Assembly (NCBI RefSeq): GCF_036898095.1
Contig: NC_090728.1
Coordinates: 86,661,171 to 86,725,170, forward strand
Direction: 5' to 3'
DNA from: Palaemon carinicauda
Taxonomy: Eukaryota; Arthropoda; Malacostraca; Decapoda; Palaemonidae
DNA length: 64,000 nt
The position numbers and the translations under genes were made by a program. The first letter of the stretch is position 1; each line of letters opens with the position of its first letter. The notes under the pieces are model-generated. The model saw only the letters and a program-made list of their open reading frames with translations, was not told where the DNA came from and ran no database searches. This document shows, in pieces, positions 55,500 to 64,000 of this stretch.

Positions 55500-55671
55500 T
55501 TTTTAAATATTTAACTTAGCCGGTGAATATATAATAGCTGAGCCTCCGGCGGCTCGACAGAAAAGCACACAAAAACTCGCGAGCGATCGCTATGAAGGTT
55601 GCGGGTGTGCCCACTAGCGCCAACTATCGGCCAGATACCGCATATACATGCAAACAGACCCAATTTTTCTC
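55500..55671 (+). repeat. E7 left inverted terminal repeat
   Basis: Has element-specific AGCCTCCGGCGGCTCGACAG; complement at 61581-61771. Confidence 0.9.
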
Positions 55672-56255
55672 TGTCGGCCTTAACGACAAGACGTATCAAT
55701 ACTCGCTGTATAACCTGGAGTTTTCTCAACATATTTGGTGAAGTACTTCCTTTTGGTTTGAGCTTTCGCAGTGCAGGTGTTTTATCTTCAACTTAAATCT
55801 TGAACTCGTTTATGGATAGATTTAATTTTTGATGACTTTGGATTGTTTTTTAGGACTTTCTTTGACTTTTAAATGGCCGACCCTTCCCTTAGTACGGAAG
55901 TGTGTTTTAGGCTTTTAGCAATTATCTTATCACGTTATAAATTTTTGTTGTTAATTATAGATTTTCCTCTATATATTTTATATCAACCGCCTTTATTAGG
56001 CCTCTTCGATTAGCTTTCCATTTATAATAAACATCAAGATAAATTTTAATGATTTGTTTATATGCGACCTTTCCTATTCCTCCTCTAATCCGAGAGTAGG
56101 CGGTCCTAACTTGGAAACCGAAGTTAAACAACGTTGAGCCCTTTCAATCGTAAATTTAAAGGAACTTGTTAATTGAAAAACCTTTCAGTTTTTTCCTTTG
56201 GTCAAATAACCTGTTTATTGACGAAAGGTAAGTGGGCTCTTCTCTTCGGTGCGAA

Positions 56256-56258
<3 letters not shown>

Positions 56259-56310
<52 letters not shown>
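56259..56310. repeat. (GA)n tract in the E7 leader
   Basis: 52 bp of GA at the same leader position as the E2 tract. Confidence 0.92.
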
Positions 56311-56313
<3 letters not shown>

Positions 56314-56719
56314 GAGAGAACGTTCTGATCTTTATTCTCGTCCCAAGCGAGTAACGTTGTTCTCGAGTCTGTTTTTTACTCTCGTCCCTAGTCTCTGTAC
56401 GGGGAGAAAGGATAAAACGTTTTTAGTTTTTATTCTCGTCCCAAGGCACTGTACGGTGAGAGATTGAAAACGTAGTTTTGAATGAACTAGTGTTTAGTCT
56501 CCTTCCCAGCCACTGATCTTTTTATCTTAATATATGTTTACTGTTTTTTGCTTGTATTAATGTGCTTACATTATACGACTGATTTCGCAATTATAACCTT
56601 TTGATGAGGGTAGAATTGCGTGCTTCAGGTAGAAATCAGTTTTATTCATACCTAATGTGAATTGTTGTAAAATTAGATTGCAGTGAAGTAAGTGCAAAAC
56701 AGAAAATCGTAGTGATAAA

Positions 56720-57869
56720 GTGATAATTGCGCAAAGTGTTATCAGTGTTGCGACCGAGGGTTCGTCTGTTCGTGCCTGTCGTTCGCCTAGTCCGAGACCT
56801 CTTGCAAGCTCCCAAGCCCAGGGGAGAAGTAATGTCGTACGACTTATGGGTTCGAGAGGACTTGATCAGCGAACAGACGTTCCCTCTATGGTTTCAGGCG
56901 TGTCTCATCAACACCGCCCCTACCATAAGACGAGCGAGACGATTTTCTCCGTCATCCGAAGGCTTTTCGCATAAGAAACCGTGGAACAAGGTTTCGAGGC
57001 CCTTTAAGCGAAAGTCAGTCCTTTCAGGACAGGTCCAGCGTCCTTGTTGTAGCCATTAGGACAGCTCTGACCCTATGCAGTCATCGGAAGACTGCTCGCC
57101 GCCTAAACAAAAGCGTAACACAGGCTCCGAGAGTCTTTTTGTAGGCAAGGTTTTGCAGTCACAGACGTTACCCTCGTCTTGTACCGCAGCCATTCCCGTT
57201 GATCCTAAATGGGTTGTACGGCAAGACATGCAGACTAAGCTTGCCTCTCTTATGGAGGACTATTCTGTTGAGCAGGTTCACGATGATCCTCGCCGCTTAG
57301 CTGATCGAGATCTTGGCCGTCACCCGCCCAAACGAGCCTTTGCTCGTCCTGTTGACATTGACGTTACAAAGTCACGTCAATCGTGTTTTGTAGAGCCTCA
57401 CTCGATGCAGTCCCGTGTTGACTCTCAGCCACTTGTGGACGTTCAGCCGCTGCCGCTTGCTCTTGTTGACGTTCAGGACGTTCACCAACCAGCATAGTTG
57501 ACTTGTTTTGACGTTGAGCGTCAAGCACCGCAGTCAAGAGTTGTTTTGACTGCTCAGTCTAAGCAGTCAAGGCAGTCTCGAGTTGACGTCGAACGTCCTC
57601 CCGCACCTGTTGTTGTTACTAGTCAGTCCTTTAAGCAGTTACATGACATAGCGTCCTTGACTGCTACTGTTGCTCCTTTGCGTGTGGACTCTGCTTGTCA
57701 AGCATTGCCACCACGGCAGGTCTCTCCCTTGCTTGAGACTCGGCTATTGTCGGACAAGGTTCCTTCAGATGAGGAAGTTTCTGATCCCCCTCCTACTGAT
57801 ATTCCCTTGAGGACTCTGTCAGACGGAGAGGAGCCTAAAGCTGCTCAGCCCTCTATGGACTTTAAATAA
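56720..57869 (+). pseudogene. E7 ORF1 (gag-like)
   Basis: EGSSVRACRSPSPRPLASSQ, DQRTDVPSMVSGVSHQHRPY, slip, EGFSHKKPWNKVSRPFKRKS, CSH then TAG (57057-57059, shared with E2). Then 140 open residues (SSEDCSPPKQKRNTGSES; VDPKWVVRQDMQTKLASLME), a private TAG at 57495, and 123 residues ending PLRTLSDGEEPKAAQPSMDF before TAA. Polar, proline- and valine-rich, no recognised fold. Role as gag is by analogy and position. Confidence 0.76.
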
Positions 57870-58290
57870 ATCATGCTGATTTTTAAGGATCTTTGTCCGG
57901 ATCTTTTTGTAACTGCTGCTCCTCGTTCGCCTAAACGTCAGAGTTTACACTAGGCCTGGCTACTTCGAAGCCGTTGTTTTTATAAGCTAGTGCTCTCTCG
58001 CTCTTCTAAGAGAGCTTTACGTTTTCTAGGCGACTGGTTAATCACCAGGAGGAGTTTGGGGGAGACAGCCTTTGCTTTCCCTACTTTTAAGCTGGCTTAT
58101 AGAGCGAGAGTCTGATATGACACGGGAGAAGTTCTCGGCTTGGGAGTTCCTGCCTCTGCCCAGATAGACTTCTCAAACCTCATAGACTCTCCCTGGCGCC
58201 TGGCCATGAGACGCTCCAAGATTTTATGGTCGACTTCAGAGCTAGACCATCTCCTGTTAGGAGTTTTTTCGAGCGTTTGAAGTTTTGCTG
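57870..58290 (+). pseudogene. E7 ORF1 distal part
   Basis: KDLCPDLFVTAAPRSPKRQ, then frame changes, LVLSRSSKRALRFLGDWLIT, TGA at 58113-58115 (shared with E2 and E5), LGVPASAQIDFSNLIDSPWR and SELDHLLLGVFSS leading into the RT region. Confidence 0.65.
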
Positions 58291-59184
58291 TACAATTATG
58301 TCATGCATAAACAAGGCTTTCAGGGATGGCTCCAATGATCTGACAGCCACGTTCTCTGCAGGAACAAGTCCCTCAGGGATGGCTCCAATGATCTGGCAGC
58401 CATGTTCACTGCAGGAGTACGTAAGAGGCAAGTGCGCTCAATGTGTTCATTGTCAAGACAAACTTCACGATGAAGTCTACCAGGCTGTCTTGACAGCATT
58501 AATGGAAGGCGACTGGATGGTCTCTCTCGACCTTCAGGAGGCATACTTCCACATTCCTATACACCCGGATTCCCAACCGTTTCTGAGGTTTGTTTACAGG
58601 AATGTGGGGTACCAGTTTCGAGCCCTGTGCTTTGGCCTCAGTCCTGCTCCTCTCGTGTTTACGAGGCTCATGAGGAATGTGGCAAAATCCCTCCATCTAT
58701 TGGGGATCCGAGCCTCCCTGTACTTGGATGACTGGCTTCTCAGAGCATCGTCCAGTCTTCGCTGTCTGCAGGATCTACATTGGACGTTGAGTCTGGCCAG
58801 GGAGTTGGGACTTTTGGTCAACCTAAAAGTCCCAACTGATCCCATCCCAGATTATTCTATATTTGGGGATGGAGATTCGCAGTCCAGTTTTTTTTGGGCT
58901 TTTCCGTCTGCCACCCGAATAGAACAAGCCCTGCTCGAAGTCCAACTAATGCTGAAAAGAGAACGTTTGTTCAGTCAGGAGTTGGAACAGTCTCGTAGGG
59001 ACTCTCTCATCCCTGGAGCAGTTTGTCTCACTAGGGAGACTACACCTTCTGCCTCTCCGGTTCCATCTAGCCTCGCACTGGAACTAGTACAAGACGTTAG
59101 AGACGGTATCATTCCCAGTCTCCGAACCAGTAAAGGCATGCCTGAAATGGTGGGACAGCAATATCAGTCTGAGAGAGGGACTAT
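58291..59184 (+). pseudogene. E7 reverse transcriptase
   Basis: Part of a 382-residue frame (58226-59374). RT motifs: EVYQAVLTALMEGDWMVSLD LQEAYFHIPIH, VGYQFRALCFGLSPAPLVFT, then YLDDWLLRASSSLRCLQDLH with the YLDD active site at 58721-58735. After VNLKVPTDPIP the translation leaves the true RT frame (SIFGDGDS, where other copies read LYLGMEIQ), so the connection and the start of RNase H are read out of frame. The RT core itself is intact over about 190 residues. Confidence 0.88.
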
Positions 59185-60035
59185 CCCTAGCAGTCAAGAA
59201 CCCAAACCACTTGTTGTTCTCAGACGCGTCGGATTTGGGTTGGGGTGCGACCCTGGACGGTCGGGAATGCTCGGGTCTGTGGACCTCAAGTCAGAAGAGC
59301 ATGCACATCAACGGCAAGGAGCTATTAGCAGTCCACTTGGCCTTGATGATATTCGAAAGCTTCTTCGAAACTAAGTGGTAGAGGTCAACTCAGACAACAC
59401 CACAGCTTTGGCATACATCTCCAAGCAAGGAGGCACACACTCCTTCACGCTGCTCGAGATCGCAAGGGACCTTCTCTTATGGTCAAGAAATCGAGGCATC
59501 TCCCTGTTGACGAGATTCATCCAGGGGGACTTGAACGTCTTGGCAGACTGTCTCAGTCGGAGGGGTCAGGTGATACCCACGGAATGGACCCTCCACAAGG
59601 ACGTGGGCAAGAGTCTTTGGGCTACTTGGGGTCAACCCACCATAGACCTCTTTGCCTCCTCGTTGACCAAAAGGTTACCAATCTATTGCTCTCCAGTCCT
59701 AGATACAGAAGCAATCCACATAGACGCGTTTCTACTGGATTGGTCTCTTCTGGACTTATATGCATTCCCACCATTCAAGATAGTCAACAAGGTACTGCAG
59801 AAGTTCGCCTCTCACGAAGGGACAAGGTTGACGTTGGTTGCTACCCTCTGGCCCGCGAGAGAGTGGTTCACCGAGGTACTTCAATGGCTGGTAGACTTTC
59901 CAAGAAGTCTTCCTCTAAGGGTAGATCTGTTACGTCAGCCCCACGTAAAGAATGTCCATCAAAGCCTCCCCGCTCTTCGTCTGACTTCCTTCAGACTATC
60001 GAAAGACTCTCAAGAGCTCGAGGCTCTTCGAAGGA
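59185..60035 (+). pseudogene. E7 RNase H and methyltransferase-like domain
   Basis: RNase H: LLFSDASDLGWGATLDGREC near 59215 (Asp), HINGKELLAVHLALM (Glu), then a stop-free frame from 59375: VEVNSDNTTALAYISKQGG (Asp), FIQGDLNVLADCLSRRGQ (Asp). It continues WGQPTIDLFASSLTKRLPIY, DAFLLDWSLLDLYAFPPFKI, VATLWPAREWFTEVLQWLVD. The second part is conserved in all seven copies with coding sequence and sits where DIRS elements have a methyltransferase-like domain; I cannot confirm catalytic motifs. A slip at the RT/RNase H border separates it from RT. Confidence 0.82.
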
Positions 60036-61047
60036 GGCAGCCAGTGCGATTGCAAGAGCGAGGAGAGCTTCTACCATTAGAGTATACCAGTCGAAGTGGG
60101 AAGTCTTTTGAGACTGGTGCAAGTCAGCATCTGTGTCCTCGTCCAGTACCTCTGTAGCCCAAATCGCAGATTTTCTTTTACATCTGAGAAAGGTTCGCTC
60201 CCTTTCAGCTCCCACGATTAAGGGCTACAGGAGCATGTTGGCTTCGGTCTTTCGACATAGAGGCTTAGATCTTTCCAACAATAAAGATCTCCTTAAGTCT
60301 TTCGAGACCTCTAAGGAACGTCGTTTGGCAACTCCTGGATGGAACTTAGACGTGGTCCTAAGGTTCCTCATGTCAGACAGGTTTGAGCCATTACATTCAG
60401 CCTCCCTGAAGGATCTCACCCTCAAGACACTTTTCCTAGTGTGCTTGGCTTCGGCTAAAAGGGTCAGTGTACTTCATGCCTTCAGTAAGAACATCGGCTT
60501 TTCTACAGAAAAAGCCACTTGTTCACTTCAACTTGGTTTCCTGGCCAAAAATGAACTGCCTTCTCGTCCTTGGCCTAAATCTTTTGATATTCCTTGCTTA
60601 TCAGAGATCGTAGGCAACGAACTGGAAAGAGTATTATGTCCTGTTAGAGCTCTTAAGTTCTATTTAGCTCGTACTAAGTCATTACGAGGTAAATCTGAGG
60701 CATTATGGTGCTCAGTTAAGAAACCATCATTGCCTATGTCAAAGAATGCTTTGTCATATTTTATCAGATTTTTAATACGAGAAGCTCATTCTCACTTGAA
60801 TGAGAAAGACCGATGTTTGCTTAAGGTTAAGACGCACGAAGTTAGAGCTATAGCAACCTCCGTGGCCTTCAAGCAAAATAAATCTCTGCAAAGTATTATG
60901 GACGCGACTTTTTGGAGAAGCAAGTCAGTGTTCGCGTCATTTTACTTAAAAGATGTCCAGACTCTTTACGAGGACTGCTACACACTGGGTCCATTCGTTG
61001 CAGCGAGTGCAGTAGTGGGTGAGGGTTCTACCACTACATTACCCTAA
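59990..61047 (+). pseudogene. E7 tyrosine recombinase
   Basis: It overlaps the previous frame, as usual for DIRS. Start: LQTIERLSRARGSSKEAASA, then TGA at 60109-60111 (shared with E2). The 304-residue remainder from 60133 is fully open: TSVAQIADFLLHLRKVRSLS, SASLKDLTLKTLFLVCLASA then KRVSVLHAF (Arg), ELERVLCPVRALKFYL, THEVRAIATSVAFKQNKS (His-x-x-Arg), FWRSKSVFASFYLKDVQTLY (Trp and nucleophilic Tyr). The whole catalytic domain is therefore intact apart from the upstream stop. It would join circular element DNA to a target without duplication. Confidence 0.9.
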
Positions 61048-61441
61048 TTCCAATATCCTTTTTAATCTGTCTCTTGAAATGTTTTTAATATTGTTTTTTG
61101 GGTTGTACGGAAGGCTAAGAAGCCTTTCGCATCCTGGTTGATTTGGCGGGTGGTCAAAGTCATTTCTTGAGAGCGCCCAGATTAGGGGTTTGATGAGGTC
61201 CTGTTGTATGGGTTGCAGCCCTTAATACTTCAGCTCCTGGGAGTCTTTCAGCATCCTAAGAGGATCGCTGGGCTTCGTGAGGAAGACAGACTAATAAGGC
61301 AGAGTAATCGTCTAAGTCAACTTCCTTACCAGGTACCTTTATATATTTGGGTTTTGTTATGATATAACTGTCAAAAACTCTAAGCATATACGCTGTAAAC
61401 TTAATTAACTCTGGTCTCTACCCACCACCATGGGTGTGAAT

Positions 61442-61539
61442 CAGCTATTATATATTCACCGGCTAAGTTAAATATTTAAAAATGATATTTTAATTATAAA
61501 ATAAATTTTTGAATATACTTACCCGGTGAATATATAAAT
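61442..61539 (+). repeat. E7 internal complementary region
   Basis: CAGCTATTATATATTCACCG start; complements of both ends fused around TTTAAAAATGATATTTTAA. Confidence 0.88.
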
Positions 61540-61580
61540 TAAAGGCCCCCCTTCCTCCCCGATAGAGACCCAGCGGGATG

Positions 61581-61771
61581 AGAAAAATTGGGTCTGTTTA
61601 CATGTATATGCGGTATCTGGCCGATAGTTGGCGCTAGTGGGCACACCCGCAACCTTCATAGCGATCGCTCGCGAGTTTTTGTGTGTTTTTCTGTCGAGCC
61701 GCCGGAGGCTCAGCTATTATATATTCACCGGGTAAGTATATTCAAAAATTTATTTTATAATTAAAATATCA
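61581..61771 (+). repeat. E7 right inverted terminal repeat
   Basis: Complement of 55500-55671, including GAGCCGCCGGAGGCTCAGC. Confidence 0.9.
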
Positions 61772-61892
61772 TTTTTTAGATACTAATTTAAAGGAACATG
61801 TTAATTTTCAATTTCTGAGTCCTTTCAGTTTTTTCCTTTAGTCAAATAACCTGTTATTGACGAAGGGTGAGTGGGCCATTCTCTTGTGAGTG

Positions 61893-61895
<3 letters not shown>

Positions 61896-61968
<73 letters not shown>
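61896..61968. repeat. (GA)n tract in the E6 leader
   Basis: 73 bp of GA; the same position in E1 (18368-18388) has only about 20 bp. Confidence 0.93.
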
Positions 61969-61972
<4 letters not shown>

Positions 61973-62405
61973 TCCGATCTTTATTCTCGTCCCAAGTCTC
62001 TGTACAAGGAGTTTGGGAGCGAGTAACGTTGTTCTCGCTTCAGTTTTTTACTCTCGTCCCAAGTCTCTGTACGGGGAGAGAGGATAAAATGTTTTAGTTT
62101 TTATTCTCGTCCCAAGGCACTGTACGGTGAGAGATTGAAAACGTAGTCCTTAGTGAACTAGTGTTTAGGCTCATCCCCCAGTTACTGATCTTTTTAACTT
62201 TATATATTTCCGTTTTATTCGATATATATGTATATGTTTATTGATTTTTGCATGTGTTTTATTTTGTACTAATGTGCTTACATTATACGACTCATTTCGC
62301 AATTTAACCTTTTGATTTAAGGGAGAATTGCGTGCTTCAGGTAGAAATCAGTTTTATTCATGTCTAATGTGAAATTATTAAAAAATGTGATATCAGTGAA
62401 GTAAG

Positions 62406-63582
62406 TGCAAAAAAACGTTCTGTGTTGCGGAGGGTTCGTTTGTTCGTGCTTGTCACTTGCCTAGTCCGAGACCTCTTTCAGGCTCCCCTGCACCAGGGAG
62501 AAGGAATGTCGTAGGACCTAAGGGAGTGAGGAGTGTAAACCAACGAACAGACGTTCCCTCAAAGGTATCAGACGTTGCTCGTCAAGCACGTCCTTGCCAT
62601 AAGACAGGAGAGACGAAGTTTCTCCTCGTCTTCCGATGATTCGTCTCTTTAAAAGCCTGGGCGTTAAGTTTCGAGACGTTTGAAACGTTTATTAGTTCCT
62701 TCAGAACAAGTTCAACGTCTTAGCTGTAGTCATCATAAGAGTCCCGTTCATAGCGATGACGTTCATGTACAGACGTTTCTGCCACAGACTCGACGTGACG
62801 TTGAGCGGTAGACACCGTAGACACAACATGACGTTGAGTGTCAGTCACCGTAGTCACGATATAGCATCGATCAGCAGTCACCGCTGTTACTACGTGACGT
62901 TTGAACATCAGCCACCGCAGTCACAGGTTGATCCGAAGTGAAGTGTTTTGCAAGATATGCTGTTAAAGCTTTCTTCTTTAATAGAAGCTTTCTATCCTGT
63001 TCCTATGCGAAAGGATCCTTTGCTTTTTGTACGTCACGGTTCTGGGATACGTGATTCGGGTCTTCAACCTTCTAGACGAGCTTTGTTACGCCACGCTGAC
63101 GTTATCCCTAGTGACAGCTTTGCTGTTTAACGAGATGCGGAGCATAAATCTCGATGTAACTTTGATCGCTTTGAACGTCAGCCACCGCAGTCACAGCGTG
63201 ACGTTGAGCTGCAGACACCGCAGACACGACGTGACGTTGAGCGGTAGACACCGTAGACATGACGTGACGTCGAGGGTGAGTAATCGTAGTCACGATGTAG
63301 CATCGAACAGCAGTCACCGCTGTTACTACGGGATGTTTGAACGTCAGTTACTTCTGTCACGACGTGTAGTAGAATAACATTCTCTGCAGTCACAACGTGA
63401 CATCGACCCTCCTCTTTAACTTCTGTTCATATACAAGGTGTCAGGTTTTTCCTTCACGTCATTCTGAATATAAATCTCCTTCTCGCAAGACTTTAGATTT
63501 ATCAGATGATGTGCCTTCTGAAGTAGTTGATAACCCCCTTTCAACTAATGTACCTTTGGGGAGTCATTCAGAAGAGGAGTAA
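62406..63582 (+). pseudogene. E6 ORF1 (gag-like), first part
   Basis: Matches E1 39539-40694: SPRPLSGSPAPGRRNVVGPK, SKVSDVARQARPCHKTGE, stop; MQDMLLKLSSLIEAFYPVPM, RRALLRHADVIPSDSF; DVE-type repeats; KTLDLSDDVPSEVVDNPLST ending SHSEEE-stop. It has extra TGACGT-rich repeat copies near 63180-63260 relative to E1. Broken by stops. Confidence 0.65.
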
Positions 63583-63604
63583 CCTAGGGTGGTCCAACAA
63601 TCCC

Positions 63605-64000
63605 TTGTTTTATCATTATGAATTTCTTTAGTGAAATTTTGTCCTTCTCGTTTTGTAATGGCTGCTCCGCCGTCTGAGTTTAATCTTGGCATGACTTTCT
63701 TCGACTCCTACATTTACGAAGTCAGTTCTCTCTTGTTCTTCCAAGAGGGCCATGCTCTTACTGGGAGACTGGTTGGAATCCAGGAGAAGTTTAGGAAAGT
63801 CTGCTTTTGCTTTTCCTCCTTCTTAATTAGCTTCTCGCTCGGGCGTCTGGTGTGACATAGGAAAAGCTCGAGGAGAAGTTCTCGGCTTGGGAGTACCTGC
63901 CTCTGCCCAGGGAGACTTCTTAAGCCTAGTGGACTCTCCTCGTCGTCTAGCCATGAGACGCTCCAAGATTTTATGGTCTGATTCAGAGCTAGACCCTCTC
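63605..64000 (+). pseudogene. E6 ORF1 distal part (runs off the window)
   Basis: KFCPSRFVMAAPPSEFNLGM, GRLVGIQEKFRKVCFCFSSF; the junction TTGTTTTATCATTATG is uninterrupted here. It continues to LAMRRSKILWSDSELD at the edge, like E1 47198-47580. Confidence 0.65.

Larger units (their letters stand above)
55500..61771 (+). mobile_element. DIRS-like retrotransposon E7, uninterrupted, 6.3 kb
   Basis: Best single view of the architecture: left ITR 55500-55671, leader with GA tract, ORF1, RT, RNase H, methyltransferase-like domain, tyrosine recombinase, ICR 61442-61539, right ITR 61581-61771. Inserted in E6 at CTGAAGTTTT|TTTAGATAC (unbroken in E1 at 18235-18250). Arms differ at about one position. 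It lacks about 270 bp of leader, including the conserved hairpin, compared with E2. Pol is nearly identical to E2. All genes carry at least one stop or slip. Confidence 0.94.
54612..64000 (+). mobile_element. DIRS-like retrotransposon E6 (partial, hosts E7)
   Basis: Same subfamily as E1. Left ITR 54612-54780; no right end in the window. Its leader is split by E7 (55500-61771) and resumes at 61772. ORF1 runs from about 62406 past 63582 and then 63630 to the edge. Where E1 carries E2 and E5, E6 is uninterrupted, so it supplies empty-site references. Inserted in gag relic 2. Confidence 0.9.

Noticed and set aside
20534..61598. Many minus-strand open frames across the DIRS copies
   Set aside because: They mirror plus-strand ORF1, RT or recombinase coding sequence and match no family.
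54612..61771. E6/E7 as a segmental duplication of E1/E2
   Set aside because: E7 lies at a different point of E6 (after CTGAAGTTTT) than E2 in E1 (after AACTTTATA), and their ITR segments differ, so the two nestings are independent.

Overview
This is eukaryotic, arthropod-type DNA, most likely from a decapod crustacean with a large repeat-rich genome. That taxonomic call is an inference from the retroelement repertoire and from one host gene; no species can be named. The only host gene supported is the 5' end of COP9 signalosome subunit 4 (COPS4/CSN4), on the + strand: exon 1 (ATG at 13757, ends 13833) and exon 2 (50977-51059), joined in phase across a 37.1-kb intron. Almost everything else is mobile DNA and its debris.

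Region by region. 1-2074: minus-strand Gypsy-like LTR element (gag, protease, RT) running off the left edge. 2672-2752: (TA)n. 2992-12335: a decayed CR1/L2-like LINE (ORF1 with PHD finger and zinc knuckles, ORF2 with endonuclease and RT), split by a complete 5.1-kb minus-strand Gypsy element (6826-11936) with 145-bp LTRs and a CTACC target duplication. 12755-13480: a second LINE relic. 13757-13833: COPS4 exon 1. 13834-50976: COPS4 intron 1, holding a small transposase-like relic with a tandem duplication, two palindromic MITE-like elements, a 987-bp hAT-like element with 8-bp target duplication, and a nest of DIRS-like tyrosine-recombinase retrotransposons (17382-50933) that also contains a TTAA-flanked piggyBac-like element. 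50977-51059: COPS4 exon 2. 51066-54611: intron sequence with two related gag relics and a (GA)n(CT)n tract. 54612-64000: a second DIRS nest, cut by the window edge.

Seven DIRS copies are visible, all on the + strand. E1 (17382-50933) contains E2 (18622-39324) and E5 (40723-47182). E2 contains E3 (19086-25527) and the piggyBac-like element (25955-33688), which itself contains E4 (26369-32765). E6 (54612 to the end) contains E7 (55500-61771). E1/E6, E2/E7 and E3/E4/E5 form three subfamilies. Each complete copy has inverted terminal repeats plus an internal complementary region that joins the complements of both ends, as expected for DIRS replication through a circle. The proteins are an ORF1 (gag-like), RT, RNase H, a conserved domain probably equal to the DIRS methyltransferase-like domain, and a tyrosine recombinase. 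All copies carry stops or frameshifts. E3/E4/E5 have lost the RT core, replaced by a gag-like block, so they probably moved using proteins from other copies.

No CRISPR array, operon or bacterial feature is present, and no tRNA or rRNA gene was recognised.
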